64,000 bases of DNA from Colwellia sp. MB3u-45 (GCF_014077005.1 NZ_JACGVC010000044.1:248001-312000); one strand, 5' to 3'; counted from the stretch's first letter, positions 15,851 to 25,785 are shown. Notes: a model not told the origin generated them from the letters alone. Numbers and translations: made by a program.

Positions 15851-18628
15851 ATGCACATAAAAAACCTATTCAAAATAAGTACCATTGCAGGCGCGCTAAT
15901 ATTAACCGGTTGCGGCGGAGATATTAATTTATCATCCGATGTTGATAATTCTGCTGGAGACAATGTTATCAATAATCCTGCTCCAAGCACCCCTATTAAT
16001 GTGGCTTTACCTGGCAAAACTAACTCTGCCTTGAGTGGTCAAGTTTCTCAAGTAATTGGTTTTGATGTTAACGTACAAACCTTAGATGGTGAAATTAGCG
16101 AAGATATGACGCTTGTTGCCTCTACTAATGGTGCACCGGTTTTTTATGCGATTAGCGGTCCGTTAGAAGTGAAAGCGGGTGCAACCTTAAGTATCGAGCC
16201 AGGGGTAGTATTATTTGGTCAATCAGGTGGTGATTATTTAGTTGTTCATCGCGACGCAAAAATTGATGCCAGCGGCACAAGTACAAAACCTATTATATTT
16301 ACCTCACTGCAAGATGTTATCGGTGAAACGACAGCAGCTGGTCAATGGGGTGGTCTAGTGCTGTTAGGTAGTGCACCAACAAACAAATGTCCCACTGATG
16401 ACAGCGCGTGTTCATTGCAAGTTGAAGGCGCTAAAGAAGGAGCGGTATTTGGTGGTACTGACTGGGAAGATAATTCAGGTATATTGAAATATGTGGTCGT
16501 AAAATATGCTGGCTTTGAAATAGCCCCTGATAACGAATTAAACGGTATCACCTTTGGTGGTGTTGGTTCAGGTACCACGGTTGATTACGTGCAAGTGCAC
16601 TCAAACGCGGATGATGGTGTTGAATTTTTCGGCGGTGCAGTGCAAATTAAACATTTAGTGCTAACTGCTAACCAAGACGATAGTATCGACTGGGACAATG
16701 GTTTTCGGGGTAAAATTCAGTTTGCTTATATTGAACAAGACAAAAATTCAGGCCCAGGCAATCGCGGCATTGAAGCAGACAATAATGGTTCAAATCCTAG
16801 TATCGAACCACAATCTAATCCAACCTTATCAAATTTAACCATTATTGGTAATAATTTCAAAGGCACAGCTAACGACTCTGAAGGTATATATTTACGCGAA
16901 GGCACAGCAGCAAAAATATTCAATACTGTTGTTACTGGCCCAAGCGAAATGGGTGAATGTTTAGAATTTGAAGGTGGCAGCACCTCATCGGTAACTGTTG
17001 ATAATGCCAATAGCGCCAAAATAGTCATGCAAAACGTGGTAATGGCTTGTAGCAACGGTGAAAACTTTAAAAACTCAAAAGCAGCTGACGGTTCAGTGCT
17101 GTTAGACCTTGAAGCTTGGTTCTTGGCTGAGTCTTCAAACAGTATCAGTACATCTATATTGTTAGATGAAAGCGGTCAGCCTGATAGCAATTCACCCTTA
17201 GTGGGTACGGGTCAAAATGTAGCAAACACCCAAGACGGCTTTTTTGACTCAGTGGATTATATTGGCGCAATATCAAGCACTAATGATTGGCGTCAAGGTT
17301 GGGCATTTGGCTTTGGTGGTGGCGTAGTTACCGCCGCAGCACTTGTACAAGGTTGCCCAACAGGTACTACCGCCATTTCTCCTATCGACGGTGTCACGAC
17401 CACCTGTCAACTCACAGGTCACCTTACTGCAGATTTAACCTTAACGGCTAAAAATGTTTACGCATTAAATGGTCCAGTATTTGTGGGGAACGACAAAGCG
17501 GATTCTGCGGTATTAACCATAGAAGCAGGAACTACTATTTATGGCCGTTCAGGTGCTGACTATTTAGTAGTTAGCCGTGATTCAAAAATTCAAGCTAACG
17601 GCAGTCAAAGCAAGCCCATCACCTTCACTTCAAGTGAAGATCTTAAAGGAGAAGCTACATCAGCGGGGCAATGGGGCGGTTTAGTCTTGTTAGGTAATGC
17701 CCAATCCAATAAGTGTCCTACCGATGGCAGTGCTTGTTCATTACAAGTGGAAGGCGCTGAAGAAGGTGCTGTATTTGGTGGCAGCGATGACAGCGATAGT
17801 TCGGGAACTTTGCGTTATGTAGTGGTTAATCATGCGGGTTTTGAAATTGCGCCAGATAACGAATTGAACGGTATCACCTTTGGTGGTGTTGGCTCAGGCA
17901 CAACGGTTGAATACGTGCAAGTTAACGACAACGCTGACGATGGTGTTGAGTTCTTTGGTGGCACAGTCAATGCGAAATACTTAGTATTAACCTCAAACCA
18001 AGATGATGCTTTGGATTGGGATAATGGTTTTCGCGGTAATCTGCAATATGTCTTGGTAAAAGCAAATCCGGACAATGGCCCAGCAAATCGTGGTATTGAA
18101 GCGGATAACGACGGTTCAAATCCAAGTAGGCTGCCACAGTCTAATCCAACGATCGCCAACATGACTATTATCGGCAATAACTTTAAAGGTACGTCAAGTG
18201 ACTCTGAAGGAGTTTATTTACGCGAAGGCACTAAAGCTCAGCTTTTTAACTTTGTGGTAACTGGCACAGCAGATATGGGTGAGTGCTTTGAAATTGAAGG
18301 TGGCAATACCTCTTCAGTGACAGTTGACCAAGCGGTTGCTGGCGAAACAGTGATTGCTAACTCAGTATTTGCCTGTAGCGAGAATTTCAAAAATGCAAAA
18401 GAGGCCGATGGTTCAGTGTTATTAAACACCAGTGATTGGGTATTAAACAGTAATCTTGATAACAGTACCGCCGCTAGTATGACCGATGTGGTTAACGGTA
18501 TCTTCACAACAGATACTACAACGGCTAAAGACTTTACCGGTCATGCGTTCTTCAATAATGCCACCCATATAGGTGCGGTTACTGCTGACAACGATTGGAC
18601 TCAAGGATGGACTGTAGGTTTAGAATAA
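15851..18628 (+). CDS. Duplicated beta-helix-type outer-surface lipoprotein
   Basis: 925 residues. The signal peptide ends in a lipobox, LTGC, with the lipidated Cys at 21. The rest consists of two homologous halves (about 70-500 and 525-925), each with GDYLVV.RD.KI, AGQWGGLVLLG, NKCPTD.SACSLQVEGA, NELNGITFGGVGSGTTV, DDGVEFFGG and NRGIEAD.DGSNPS. The short Gly/Asn/Asp-rich repeats suggest a right-handed parallel beta-helix. The two cysteines per half (KCPTD..AC) may form a disulfide. Many conserved Asp residues could bind Ca2+ or another ligand. Exact function is not known; the next gene is a TonB-dependent receptor, so an outer-membrane role with that receptor is inferred. Start has GGAG upstream. 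Confidence 0.8.
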   Translation: MHIKNLFKISTIAGALILTGCGGDINLSSDVDNSAGDNVINNPAPSTPINVALPGKTNSALSGQVSQVIGFDVNVQTLDGEISEDMTLVASTNGAPVFYAISGPLEVKAGATLSIEPGVVLFGQSGGDYLVVHRDAKIDASGTSTKPIIFTSLQDVIGETTAAGQWGGLVLLGSAPTNKCPTDDSACSLQVEGAKEGAVFGGTDWEDNSGILKYVVVKYAGFEIAPDNELNGITFGGVGSGTTVDYVQVHSNADDGVEFFGGAVQIKHLVLTANQDDSIDWDNGFRGKIQFAYIEQDKNSGPGNRGIEADNNGSNPSIEPQSNPTLSNLTIIGNNFKGTANDSEGIYLREGTAAKIFNTVVTGPSEMGECLEFEGGSTSSVTVDNANSAKIVMQNVVMACSNGENFKNSKAADGSVLLDLEAWFLAESSNSISTSILLDESGQPDSNSPLVGTGQNVANTQDGFFDSVDYIGAISSTNDWRQGWAFGFGGGVVTAAALVQGCPTGTTAISPIDGVTTTCQLTGHLTADLTLTAKNVYALNGPVFVGNDKADSAVLTIEAGTTIYGRSGADYLVVSRDSKIQANGSQSKPITFTSSEDLKGEATSAGQWGGLVLLGNAQSNKCPTDGSACSLQVEGAEEGAVFGGSDDSDSSGTLRYVVVNHAGFEIAPDNELNGITFGGVGSGTTVEYVQVNDNADDGVEFFGGTVNAKYLVLTSNQDDALDWDNGFRGNLQYVLVKANPDNGPANRGIEADNDGSNPSRLPQSNPTIANMTIIGNNFKGTSSDSEGVYLREGTKAQLFNFVVTGTADMGECFEIEGGNTSSVTVDQAVAGETVIANSVFACSENFKNAKEADGSVLLNTSDWVLNSNLDNSTAASMTDVVNGIFTTDTTTAKDFTGHAFFNNATHIGAVTADNDWTQGWTVGLE

Positions 18629-18648
18629 GTTGTTAATAATCTAAACAT

Positions 18649-18676
18649 TGCCGCCAACATACGTGTTGGCGGCAAC
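18649..18676. other. Perfect 12-bp hairpin between lipoprotein and receptor genes
   Basis: TTGCCGCCAACA, loop TACG, TGTTGGCGGCAA. There is no T-run on either side, so it is more likely an mRNA stability element or weak attenuator than a standard terminator. Confidence 0.7.
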
Positions 18677-18779
18677 ATTAATTAGGGCATTTGTTATTAC
18701 CTTTAATGCCTCGTTAACTCACAGTTTGCGAATAAGCAGCTTTTCCTATTGATGGACAGCCATTCATATGAGGTTAAAA

Positions 18780-21488
18780 ATGAAAACTAAATCAAACCGT
18801 TTCTCTTTATCACACATTGCACTTGGCGTGCTAAGCAGTTTGATCGCTTTGCATGCCTCTGGGCAAGAAACAACCGAGCAAGTGGTTACATCCGACACTG
18901 AAGTTAGCGACCAAGTGACTAACAATGCGCTCGAAAACGCCGCCATTGAAGAAGTCGTTGTTAAAGCCAGTCGCTTAAAAGGAACTGCCAGCGCGGTCAT
19001 TGCAGAGCGAAAAAATCAGGCGTTTATTGCTGATATTTTAGGGGCAGAGCAAATATCAAGAACGGGTGACAGTGATGCCGCCGCGGCGCTTAGACGTGTT
19101 ACCGGTTTAACGCTAGTTGATGGGAAATTTATTTACGTACGTGGTTTGGGTGAGCGTTACTCCAGCACCCAGCTAAACGGTGCCGCTGTGCCTAGTCCAG
19201 ATCCCACTAGAACTATTATCCCATTGGATTTGTTTCCTGCACTTATCATAGAGACTTTATCGGTACAAAAATCTTACTCGCCGTCTATGCCGGCCCATTT
19301 TGGTGGCGGTAATGTTGATATTCGCTTAAAAACTATTCCCAAGAACTTTATCTTTAGTTTGGCGGGAAATTTTGGTGGAAATACTGACAACATTGGCGAA
19401 GGCTTTGGTTATCAAGGCGGAGGTAACGACTGGCGTGGCAAAGATGATGGTACTCGCGCAGCACCTGCAGCATTAAAGAAATTATGGAACAATTACAATT
19501 CACTCAATGGTCTTTCGCAAGAGAAAAATCGCCAAATTGCCGCCGATCTTAACCGTGACTACGACCCAGTAGACGATAAAGTGGCCCCTGATTTTGGTGT
19601 TGATGCGACCTTGGGTGACACTTTTACCTATAATGATTTTCGCTTAGGATATTTGGCCGCCTTGTCTTATGACAATCAATGGCAAGTATCTAAACAATAT
19701 GAAGGGCAAGACTTTACCAATCAAGGTGATGGTATCTGGTCATTAGTGCGCGGTTTCGATAAAGTGGATGCCACCGAGCATTCAGTTAAATTTTCAGGTA
19801 TGTTCAATTTTGGCATTGAATATAACTATAATCACCGCCTTGATTTTAGCTCATTAGTGTTGCGTGATACTCGCGATGAAATAAAAGACAAATTCGGTAA
19901 TACCAATAACGTATTATTAAGTGATGGCTTGCGGGTACGCGATACCGAAGTGAATTATGAAGAGCGCCAAATGTTGGCTAATCAGGTGCGCGGTACTCAC
20001 AACTTCCCCGCGTTGTGGAACATAGGGCTGGACTGGAAATACTCAAATGCCCGTTCGAATCGCTATGCACCAGGTAATATTTCCACCCGTTATATTCTGT
20101 CAGATGTTAACGAAGATGGTCTGTTTGATGTCGGCAATGAAAGTTCACTGCGCAAAGCTACCACAGCCTCTCGATACAGCTTTCAAAATCTGAATGACAA
20201 AGTTGAAAATTATGGTTTTAACCTCTCGTTGCCGCTTAGCTTCAAACAATTAGAAGTTGAGTTAAAAGCGGGTGCTGATTTTGTTGAAAAATCACGTGAT
20301 GCGCTTGCCCGCAGAGTTGACGTAAATACGCTGGCGTTCGATGCACTTGATTTAACGGGTAGCCAACTGAACAGTATTTTGACCGATGAGGTCATACTCA
20401 ATCAACCACTGCGAGGCAATGAGCAAATTATTCGCGATACTTCGGTGGCTGGTGATGATTATTATTCCGCACAGTTAGTGGATGCTTATTATGTTGAAGC
20501 TGATTTTTTCTTCAATAATCGCTGGCGAATTAGTGGTGGCGTGCGTTGGGAAGATTTCCGCCAAGTGGTGGCACCGTTAGACCCAGCGACTGGAAAATTT
20601 GATCTACCTTTACAACCGACCACAGCCGACTTAGAGAAACTTGCTTTTGCTGAAGAAGGTTTTTATCCGGCACTGGCATTGACCTATATTCCTGATACTG
20701 AAATGCAATATCGTTTTTCTTACGGTGAAACTACCGTGCGTCCTGATATTCGTGAAGTGGCTCCGGCCACTTATCTTGACCCACTGACTGGTTTCCCTAT
20801 CGGTGGTACGCCTAGTGTCACTAGTACTGAGGTGAAAAACTACGATTTGCGTTGGGAATGGTATTTAAGTAGCGGTGAAAACCTGTCAGTTGGTCTGTTT
20901 TATAAAGATATGATCGACCCCATAGAGGCGGTGCAATCACCCTCTCAAGATGGTCCACCATTGATCCGAATCGCTAATGCGGAAAAGGGCGAAGTGTACG
21001 GGATTGAAATGGAATTTTTGAAAGACTTTAATTTCATCGGGCAGTGGGCTGAAAGTTTCTTCTTATCGGGTAACCTGACCTTAAGTGATTCTGAAATCAC
21101 CATAGACACTCAAAAAGTGGTGGAGCAAACGGGCGTTTCAACTACCGTCACTAACCCAATTAGACGAATGACAGGCCATTCTAAATACGTGGTCAATTTG
21201 AATTTGGGTTACGACGCGCCTAACGGTAACCATTCGGCGACTTTAGCGTATAACGTTTCTGGTGCACGCATTATCATTCCAGGTATTGATGAAAAAGATG
21301 ATGCTTATGAGCAACCATTCCATTCGTTGGACTTTATTTACACTTATTATCCAACGTATGCCTCAACGGTTAAGTTCAAAGTTAAGAACCTGTTAGACAA
21401 ACAAAAAGAAATTACTTTTGAAAATACCTTGTTACGCAGCGAGTCTCGGGGTGTCGGGGTAGACTTGTCGTTAAAATGGGATTTCTAA
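18780..21488 (+). CDS. TonB-dependent outer-membrane receptor
   Basis: 902 residues. Signal peptide (about 1-29, ending HASGQ), a TonB-box-like EEVVVKA about 30 residues later, a plug domain (DAAAALRRVTGLTL, YVRGLGERYSSTQLNG, FGGGNVDIRLKT) and a long beta-barrel ending in an aromatic strand (SLKWDF). It takes up a ligand across the outer membrane using energy from a TonB complex; the substrate cannot be read from the sequence. The start at 18780 is preferred over ATG 18768 because GAGG lies six bases before it. It follows the beta-helix lipoprotein by 151 bases and precedes a complete TonB system, which probably energises it. Confidence 0.93.
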   Translation: MKTKSNRFSLSHIALGVLSSLIALHASGQETTEQVVTSDTEVSDQVTNNALENAAIEEVVVKASRLKGTASAVIAERKNQAFIADILGAEQISRTGDSDAAAALRRVTGLTLVDGKFIYVRGLGERYSSTQLNGAAVPSPDPTRTIIPLDLFPALIIETLSVQKSYSPSMPAHFGGGNVDIRLKTIPKNFIFSLAGNFGGNTDNIGEGFGYQGGGNDWRGKDDGTRAAPAALKKLWNNYNSLNGLSQEKNRQIAADLNRDYDPVDDKVAPDFGVDATLGDTFTYNDFRLGYLAALSYDNQWQVSKQYEGQDFTNQGDGIWSLVRGFDKVDATEHSVKFSGMFNFGIEYNYNHRLDFSSLVLRDTRDEIKDKFGNTNNVLLSDGLRVRDTEVNYEERQMLANQVRGTHNFPALWNIGLDWKYSNARSNRYAPGNISTRYILSDVNEDGLFDVGNESSLRKATTASRYSFQNLNDKVENYGFNLSLPLSFKQLEVELKAGADFVEKSRDALARRVDVNTLAFDALDLTGSQLNSILTDEVILNQPLRGNEQIIRDTSVAGDDYYSAQLVDAYYVEADFFFNNRWRISGGVRWEDFRQVVAPLDPATGKFDLPLQPTTADLEKLAFAEEGFYPALALTYIPDTEMQYRFSYGETTVRPDIREVAPATYLDPLTGFPIGGTPSVTSTEVKNYDLRWEWYLSSGENLSVGLFYKDMIDPIEAVQSPSQDGPPLIRIANAEKGEVYGIEMEFLKDFNFIGQWAESFFLSGNLTLSDSEITIDTQKVVEQTGVSTTVTNPIRRMTGHSKYVVNLNLGYDAPNGNHSATLAYNVSGARIIIPGIDEKDDAYEQPFHSLDFIYTYYPTYASTVKFKVKNLLDKQKEITFENTLLRSESRGVGVDLSLKWDF

Positions 21489-21517
21489 TGTAAGCGTCAT
21501 GCTTGTCTTTAATTCAT

Positions 21518-21542
21518 AAGGTCACTTCGGTGGCCTTTTTTT
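21518..21542 (+). terminator. Rho-independent terminator after the receptor gene
   Basis: Stem AAGGTCAC / GTGGCCTT (one G-T pair) closed by a TTCG tetraloop, then T7. It separates the receptor transcript from the TonB operon. The remaining 250 bases before 21791 hold only a weak Pho-box-like match at 21667-21684. Confidence 0.88.
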
Positions 21543-21790
21543 ATGCGGGTAAGTTAAGTGTGTAAATTATAGCTGGAACTTACGGGCGCAATTGTTTTTC
21601 TGATTTGTTTGTTCTAACTATAAGAAAAAAATCATATTTTTGTTATTTAACAGAGATGAAATATTACTGCAACCTGAATGTCACAATGGGTAAGTAAGCT
21701 GCGCCTCATAGTAATAACGGTAAACAAACATATCCACACTAGGTGATTGTCTACCACTTTTAGCATTAACCGCAATAAGTAGGTTTTATT

Positions 21791-22669
21791 ATGAAAACAT
21801 CCCTAAAGGCGAAAATTAACTTGCTTATTAGTTTAAGTACACTGGTTTGTTCGTTATTTGTTAGTCAAGTTAATGCCCAGAGCGCTGAACTTACTGACGT
21901 TGTTAAAGCAGGTAAACAGCTCAACAAAACGGCGAGTCAGTCACAACAACAGATCAATAAGTTAAGTGATAAGACCTTGAGTAAATTACAGCAATTTAAA
22001 ACTGTTAATAAGGAAATTCAGGGGTTAAATATTTACAACCAACAAATGCAAAGCCAGACCTCGAATCAACTGATTGAATTACAGCAAATTGCTCAGTCGA
22101 TGAATCAGGTAAGTATTATCGAACGTCAGGTTTCACCCTTGATGTCGCGAATGATCTCTACTTTGGTTGAGTTTGTAAAATTAGATGTGCCATTTTTACC
22201 GATAGAGCGCAGTGAACGTATCGCGAGTTTAAATACCATGCTTAATCGCGCCGATGTTTCTGTATCTGAAAAATTTCGTCGAGTGTTAGCAGCCTATCAG
22301 GTGGAAGTGGATTACGGTCGCACTATCGAAGCCTATTCAGGTTTACTTGAGGTTGAAGGGAGTGAGCGCGACGTCGATTTTTTGCGCATTGGCCGGATAA
22401 GTTTGGTGTATCAAACGCGTGATGGTAATCACTTAGGGCGTTGGGACCAGACAAGTCAAAGCTGGCAAACACTGCCGAGTGATTACCGTTTGGGTGTTAA
22501 CAAAGCGCTGCGCATTGCGCGCAAACAACTTGCCCCTGACTTGGTCTTAGTCCCATTACTTGTTAATAGCAGGGCCAATAACATAGCCAAGAGCACCTCA
22601 GCAAACCAAAACAGTGTGAATGAGTCGCCAACCGATAGGAATATAGGAACATATAATGAAGCGAATTAA
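21791..22669 (+). CDS. DUF3450 family periplasmic protein
   Basis: 292 residues with a signal peptide (about 1-30, ending VNAQS) followed by a long Gln/Lys-rich coiled coil (about 35-110) and a conserved domain (PLMSRMISTLVEFVKLDVPFLPIERSERI, AYQVEVDYGRTIEAYSG, RIGRISLVYQTRDG). Proteins of this type head TonB2-like operons in Vibrio, Shewanella and relatives. A role in the periplasmic part of the TtpC-type TonB complex is inferred from position. It overlaps the next gene by 14 bases, indicating tight co-translation. Confidence 0.9.
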   Translation: MKTSLKAKINLLISLSTLVCSLFVSQVNAQSAELTDVVKAGKQLNKTASQSQQQINKLSDKTLSKLQQFKTVNKEIQGLNIYNQQMQSQTSNQLIELQQIAQSMNQVSIIERQVSPLMSRMISTLVEFVKLDVPFLPIERSERIASLNTMLNRADVSVSEKFRRVLAAYQVEVDYGRTIEAYSGLLEVEGSERDVDFLRIGRISLVYQTRDGNHLGRWDQTSQSWQTLPSDYRLGVNKALRIARKQLAPDLVLVPLLVNSRANNIAKSTSANQNSVNESPTDRNIGTYNEAN

Positions 22670-24029
22670 AAAACCATTTTCTTGCCTAGTATTGGCATTA
22701 AGCACCCTGTTGGCAATGGCAAATACTGTTTTTGCAAAGCCAGCATCTGATTTAGATGATTTGTTGGCTCAAGTAGCAGCTGGACAAATTGCTCAAAATT
22801 CACAAAACAAAGCACGAGAAGCTCAGTTTAAGGCAAAGTTTAGCGAACAAGACCAATTACTGGTGCAGGCAAGTAAACAGCGTGATGAGCAAATTGATTT
22901 AAGTAACCAGCTTGAGCAAAACTTTCAAAACAACGAGCTTGCTTTGGCTGATCAAAGCGACGCCCTCAATAAAAGCCTAGGCGAATTAAAAGAATTGTTT
23001 GGGGTATTACAGCAAGTAGCGGGTGATACCAGGAGTAAGTTTGAAACCTCGGTAATTTCAGCAGAGTTTGAAGACCGTGGTGAATTCTTAGATGAGTTTG
23101 CGCAAAGCATGGGCTCAACATCGAAACTTGCATCGATTGAAGAAATTGAACGTTTATGGTTTGAATTACAACGTGAAATGACTGAAAGCGGTAAAGTTCA
23201 GCAATTTACCCGCGAAGTTGTTATAGCTAATGGTAAAAAAGTAAACCAAGAAATTACCCGTGTCGGTGGTTTTAACTTGATAGCCGATGGTAAATATCTT
23301 GAATATATTGATGAAACTGGCACGGTAGCCGAACTTATCAGACAACCCTCTGAGCGCTTTTTAACCACCACAACAGCCTTAAGTAACAGTGACGGTGATG
23401 TGGTGCCATTTGCGCTTGACCCCACTGGCGGCTCAATATTAGGTTTATTAGTACAGGCACCTGACATGCAAGAACGTATCGAACAGGGTGGTGCTATCGG
23501 TTACGTGATTTTAGGTCTTGGTTTGATTGGTTTGTTGATTGCTATACAACGTTTTATTAGTCTTTTTCTTACTGGCGCTAAAGTCAATCGCCAACTTAAA
23601 TCTGATCAGGCATCAAGTGATAATCCGCTTGGCCGCGTGATGCTGGTTCGAGAACAAAATCCAACGGCGGATACTGAAACCCTCGAGCTAAAACTTTCTG
23701 AGTCAATACTGCGTGAAGTGCCAAAACTATCCAGTAAATTAACCTTAATAAAAATTATCTCAGTGGTTGCGCCACTAATAGGTTTATTGGGCACAGTGAC
23801 TGGGATGATAAATACTTTCCAAGCCATCACTTTGTTTGGTACCGGCGATCCTAAATTGATGGCAGGCGGCATTTCACAGGCACTAGTTACCACAGTGTTA
23901 GGTCTAGTAGTTGCTATTCCTATGGTATTTATCTTTGCGCTATTAAACTCTCGTAGCCGCAACATTATCAATGTGTTGCAACTGCAAAGTGCTGGAATAA
24001 TTGCCGAACGTGCGGAAAAAGGAGCGTAA
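22656..24029 (+). CDS. ttpC: TtpC-like MotA/TolQ/ExbB proton-channel protein
   Basis: 457 residues. A cleavable-looking signal (about 1-27), a long periplasmic region with coiled coil (about 30-110), then a MotA/TolQ/ExbB module with membrane helices near 275-300, 365-387 and 403-428 (APLIGLLGTVTGMINTFQAI). This architecture, an ExbB with a large N-terminal extension, is that of TtpC, the fourth essential part of Vibrio TonB2 systems. It lies directly before a short ExbB, so the operon has two different channel-family proteins, as in those systems. Confidence 0.88.
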   Translation: MKRIKKPFSCLVLALSTLLAMANTVFAKPASDLDDLLAQVAAGQIAQNSQNKAREAQFKAKFSEQDQLLVQASKQRDEQIDLSNQLEQNFQNNELALADQSDALNKSLGELKELFGVLQQVAGDTRSKFETSVISAEFEDRGEFLDEFAQSMGSTSKLASIEEIERLWFELQREMTESGKVQQFTREVVIANGKKVNQEITRVGGFNLIADGKYLEYIDETGTVAELIRQPSERFLTTTTALSNSDGDVVPFALDPTGGSILGLLVQAPDMQERIEQGGAIGYVILGLGLIGLLIAIQRFISLFLTGAKVNRQLKSDQASSDNPLGRVMLVREQNPTADTETLELKLSESILREVPKLSSKLTLIKIISVVAPLIGLLGTVTGMINTFQAITLFGTGDPKLMAGGISQALVTTVLGLVVAIPMVFIFALLNSRSRNIINVLQLQSAGIIAERAEKGA

Positions 24030-24031
24030 AC

Positions 24032-24562
24032 ATGATTTGGTTCATGGAAATGATGAACGCAATCAGTGAATTTATGGACACTGGCGGTCTGGTGTTGACT
24101 GTGATTGCTTGGGTTATTTGTTTGATGTGGTTATTCATTTTTGAACGTTTTGCCTTTGTATATTTTGGCTATAAAGAGACCAAAAAAAAGTTACAAGCAA
24201 ATTGGCAAGGGCGCAGTGAGCAAAAATCCTGGCACGCAGAACAAATTCGAACTGCGTTGATATCTCGCGGCTCAGCCGCGTTAAACAATAATTTGGTTCT
24301 GATCCAAAGCTTAGTGGTGATTTGTCCCTTATTAGGTCTGCTTGGTACGGTAACCGGTATGATTGAAGTGTTTGATGTTATGTCTATTTCAGGCAGCGGT
24401 AATGCGCGTTCCATGGCCTCTGGGGTGTCGCGTGCCACTATCCCAACAATGGCCGGCATGGTGGGTTCATTATCTGGGGTATTCGCGGTCACATGGCTGA
24501 AAAGTTATGCCAAGCGTGAAAGCCAATTGCTTGAAGATAGTATGGTAATAAGCACTAGATAA
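24032..24562 (+). CDS. exbB: ExbB proton-channel subunit
   Basis: 176 residues, the length of the short ExbB2-type proteins. Three membrane helices: about 17-38 (GGLVLTVIAWVICLMWLFIF), 93-115 (SLVVICPLLGLLGTVTGMIEVF) and 135-158. The conserved GLLGTVTGMI segment of the family is present. With ExbD it forms the proton-driven motor that energises TonB. GGAG lies eight bases before the start, overlapping the end of the preceding gene; only two bases separate the two reading frames. Confidence 0.94.
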   Translation: MIWFMEMMNAISEFMDTGGLVLTVIAWVICLMWLFIFERFAFVYFGYKETKKKLQANWQGRSEQKSWHAEQIRTALISRGSAALNNNLVLIQSLVVICPLLGLLGTVTGMIEVFDVMSISGSGNARSMASGVSRATIPTMAGMVGSLSGVFAVTWLKSYAKRESQLLEDSMVISTR

Positions 24563-24649
24563 TTCGTTAACTAGGTGTTGGAACCACATGTTGGCAGAGC
24601 ATGTTGGCACAACAAGAGTGACTCACGAAAACAACATTTGAGAAATATT

Positions 24650-25063
24650 ATGCGTTCACAATTAGCAAAATTACAACAAAATACCGATGAAAACGTAGAA
24701 ATTGACATGACACCTATGCTGGATGTGGTGTTTATCTTACTGATCTTTTTTATTGTTACTGCTTCATTCGTTAAAGAAGCGGGCATTGAGGTAAATCGTC
24801 CTGAAGCCGCTACGGCAGTAAAAAAAGAGCGCGCTAATATTTTAGTGGCCATCAGCGATAAAGGTGAAATATGGATCAACAAACGTCACGTTGATGTCCG
24901 TTCGGTACAAGCTAACATTGAGCGCTTAAAAGCTGAAAACCCGCAAGGTACTGTGGTTATTCAAGCGGATAAAAAAGCCACGACAGACGTATTAATTAAA
25001 GTCATGGACTCTGCTCGCGCTGCGGGTGTTTATGACGTTTCCATTGCTGCGCAAGAGGGCTAA
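24650..25063 (+). CDS. exbD: ExbD biopolymer-transport subunit
   Basis: 137 residues with a single N-terminal membrane helix (about 22-44) that carries the essential Asp in DMTPMLDVVFILLIFFIV, and a periplasmic ExbD/TolR domain ending in VIQADKKATTDVLIKVMDSA. The frame stays open upstream to 24575, but translation from there gives an atypical tail, and ATG 24650 aligns with other ExbD2 proteins. The 87-base gap after exbB contains a short direct repeat (CATGTTGGCA twice). Two bases separate it from tonB. Confidence 0.94.
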   Translation: MRSQLAKLQQNTDENVEIDMTPMLDVVFILLIFFIVTASFVKEAGIEVNRPEAATAVKKERANILVAISDKGEIWINKRHVDVRSVQANIERLKAENPQGTVVIQADKKATTDVLIKVMDSARAAGVYDVSIAAQEG

Positions 25064-25065
25064 TC

Positions 25066-25689
25066 ATGGTTTCGTACACTGGTCGTTACGGTATCGCTTT
25101 GCTGTTCGCTGTTGTTATGACCTTTTTATTACTTTGGGGTATGCAAGCGCTTATCGTGGGTGGTAATAAAGCCATGACCGAAGCGCCACGAGGTCATGTT
25201 CTTGATTTTATTCGCTTAAAAAAAGATGAACAGGTGCTAAAGAAAGAGCGTAAACCACAAAAACCCGCCAAGCCGAAAGAACCACCACCACCACCTATGG
25301 TTGTACCACAAATGCAGCAAAATAATCCCAATAGCGAAACGTTAAGCACCAGCTTTGCTGCTGACATTCAAATTGATGCAGGATTAAGCGGGGGCTTAAG
25401 TTTAGACAGCGGTGACGGCGATTATTTACCAATTGTTAAAGTGGCCCCGATTTATCCAAGGCGCGCACAGGCTAGGGGCATAGCGGGTTACGTTATTGTT
25501 GAATTTACCGTCACTAAAAATGGCTCGGTTAAAGACCCTGTGGTCGTAGAAGCAAATCCTGAAAGTTTATTTGACCGCGCTGCAATGGATGCGGTATTGA
25601 AGTTTAAATACAAACCTAGAGTCGTTGATGGTGAGGCGATGGCGGTGGCCGGCGTGCAAAACAAAATCACTTTTCAAATTGACGATTAA
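25066..25689 (+). CDS. tonB: TonB family energy-transducing protein
   Basis: 207 residues, shorter than E. coli TonB and typical of TonB2. One membrane helix (about 8-28), a short proline/lysine spacer (KPQKPAKPKEPPPPPMV, about 61-78), and a complete C-terminal TonB domain (APIYPRRAQARGIAGYVIVEFTV, FDRAAMDAVLKFKYKP). It transmits the energy of the ExbB-ExbD motor to the TonB box of outer-membrane receptors. The short spacer suits partners such as TtpC that extend into the periplasm. The likely client is the receptor encoded at 18780. Confidence 0.95.
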   Translation: MVSYTGRYGIALLFAVVMTFLLLWGMQALIVGGNKAMTEAPRGHVLDFIRLKKDEQVLKKERKPQKPAKPKEPPPPPMVVPQMQQNNPNSETLSTSFAADIQIDAGLSGGLSLDSGDGDYLPIVKVAPIYPRRAQARGIAGYVIVEFTVTKNGSVKDPVVVEANPESLFDRAAMDAVLKFKYKPRVVDGEAMAVAGVQNKITFQIDD

Positions 25690-25785
25690 CGCCGTGATAT
25701 AAAATGTAAGTTTAAAAACCGTAGCTTTAAAATCGGTAAGCTTAAGATCAAGCTAAAGATAATGATTAACTTAGGATAAATACTC

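Noticed and set aside
24575-24649. Upstream extension of exbD
   Set aside because: The first 25 residues include Cys and His runs unlike ExbD N termini, and ATG 24650 fits the family.
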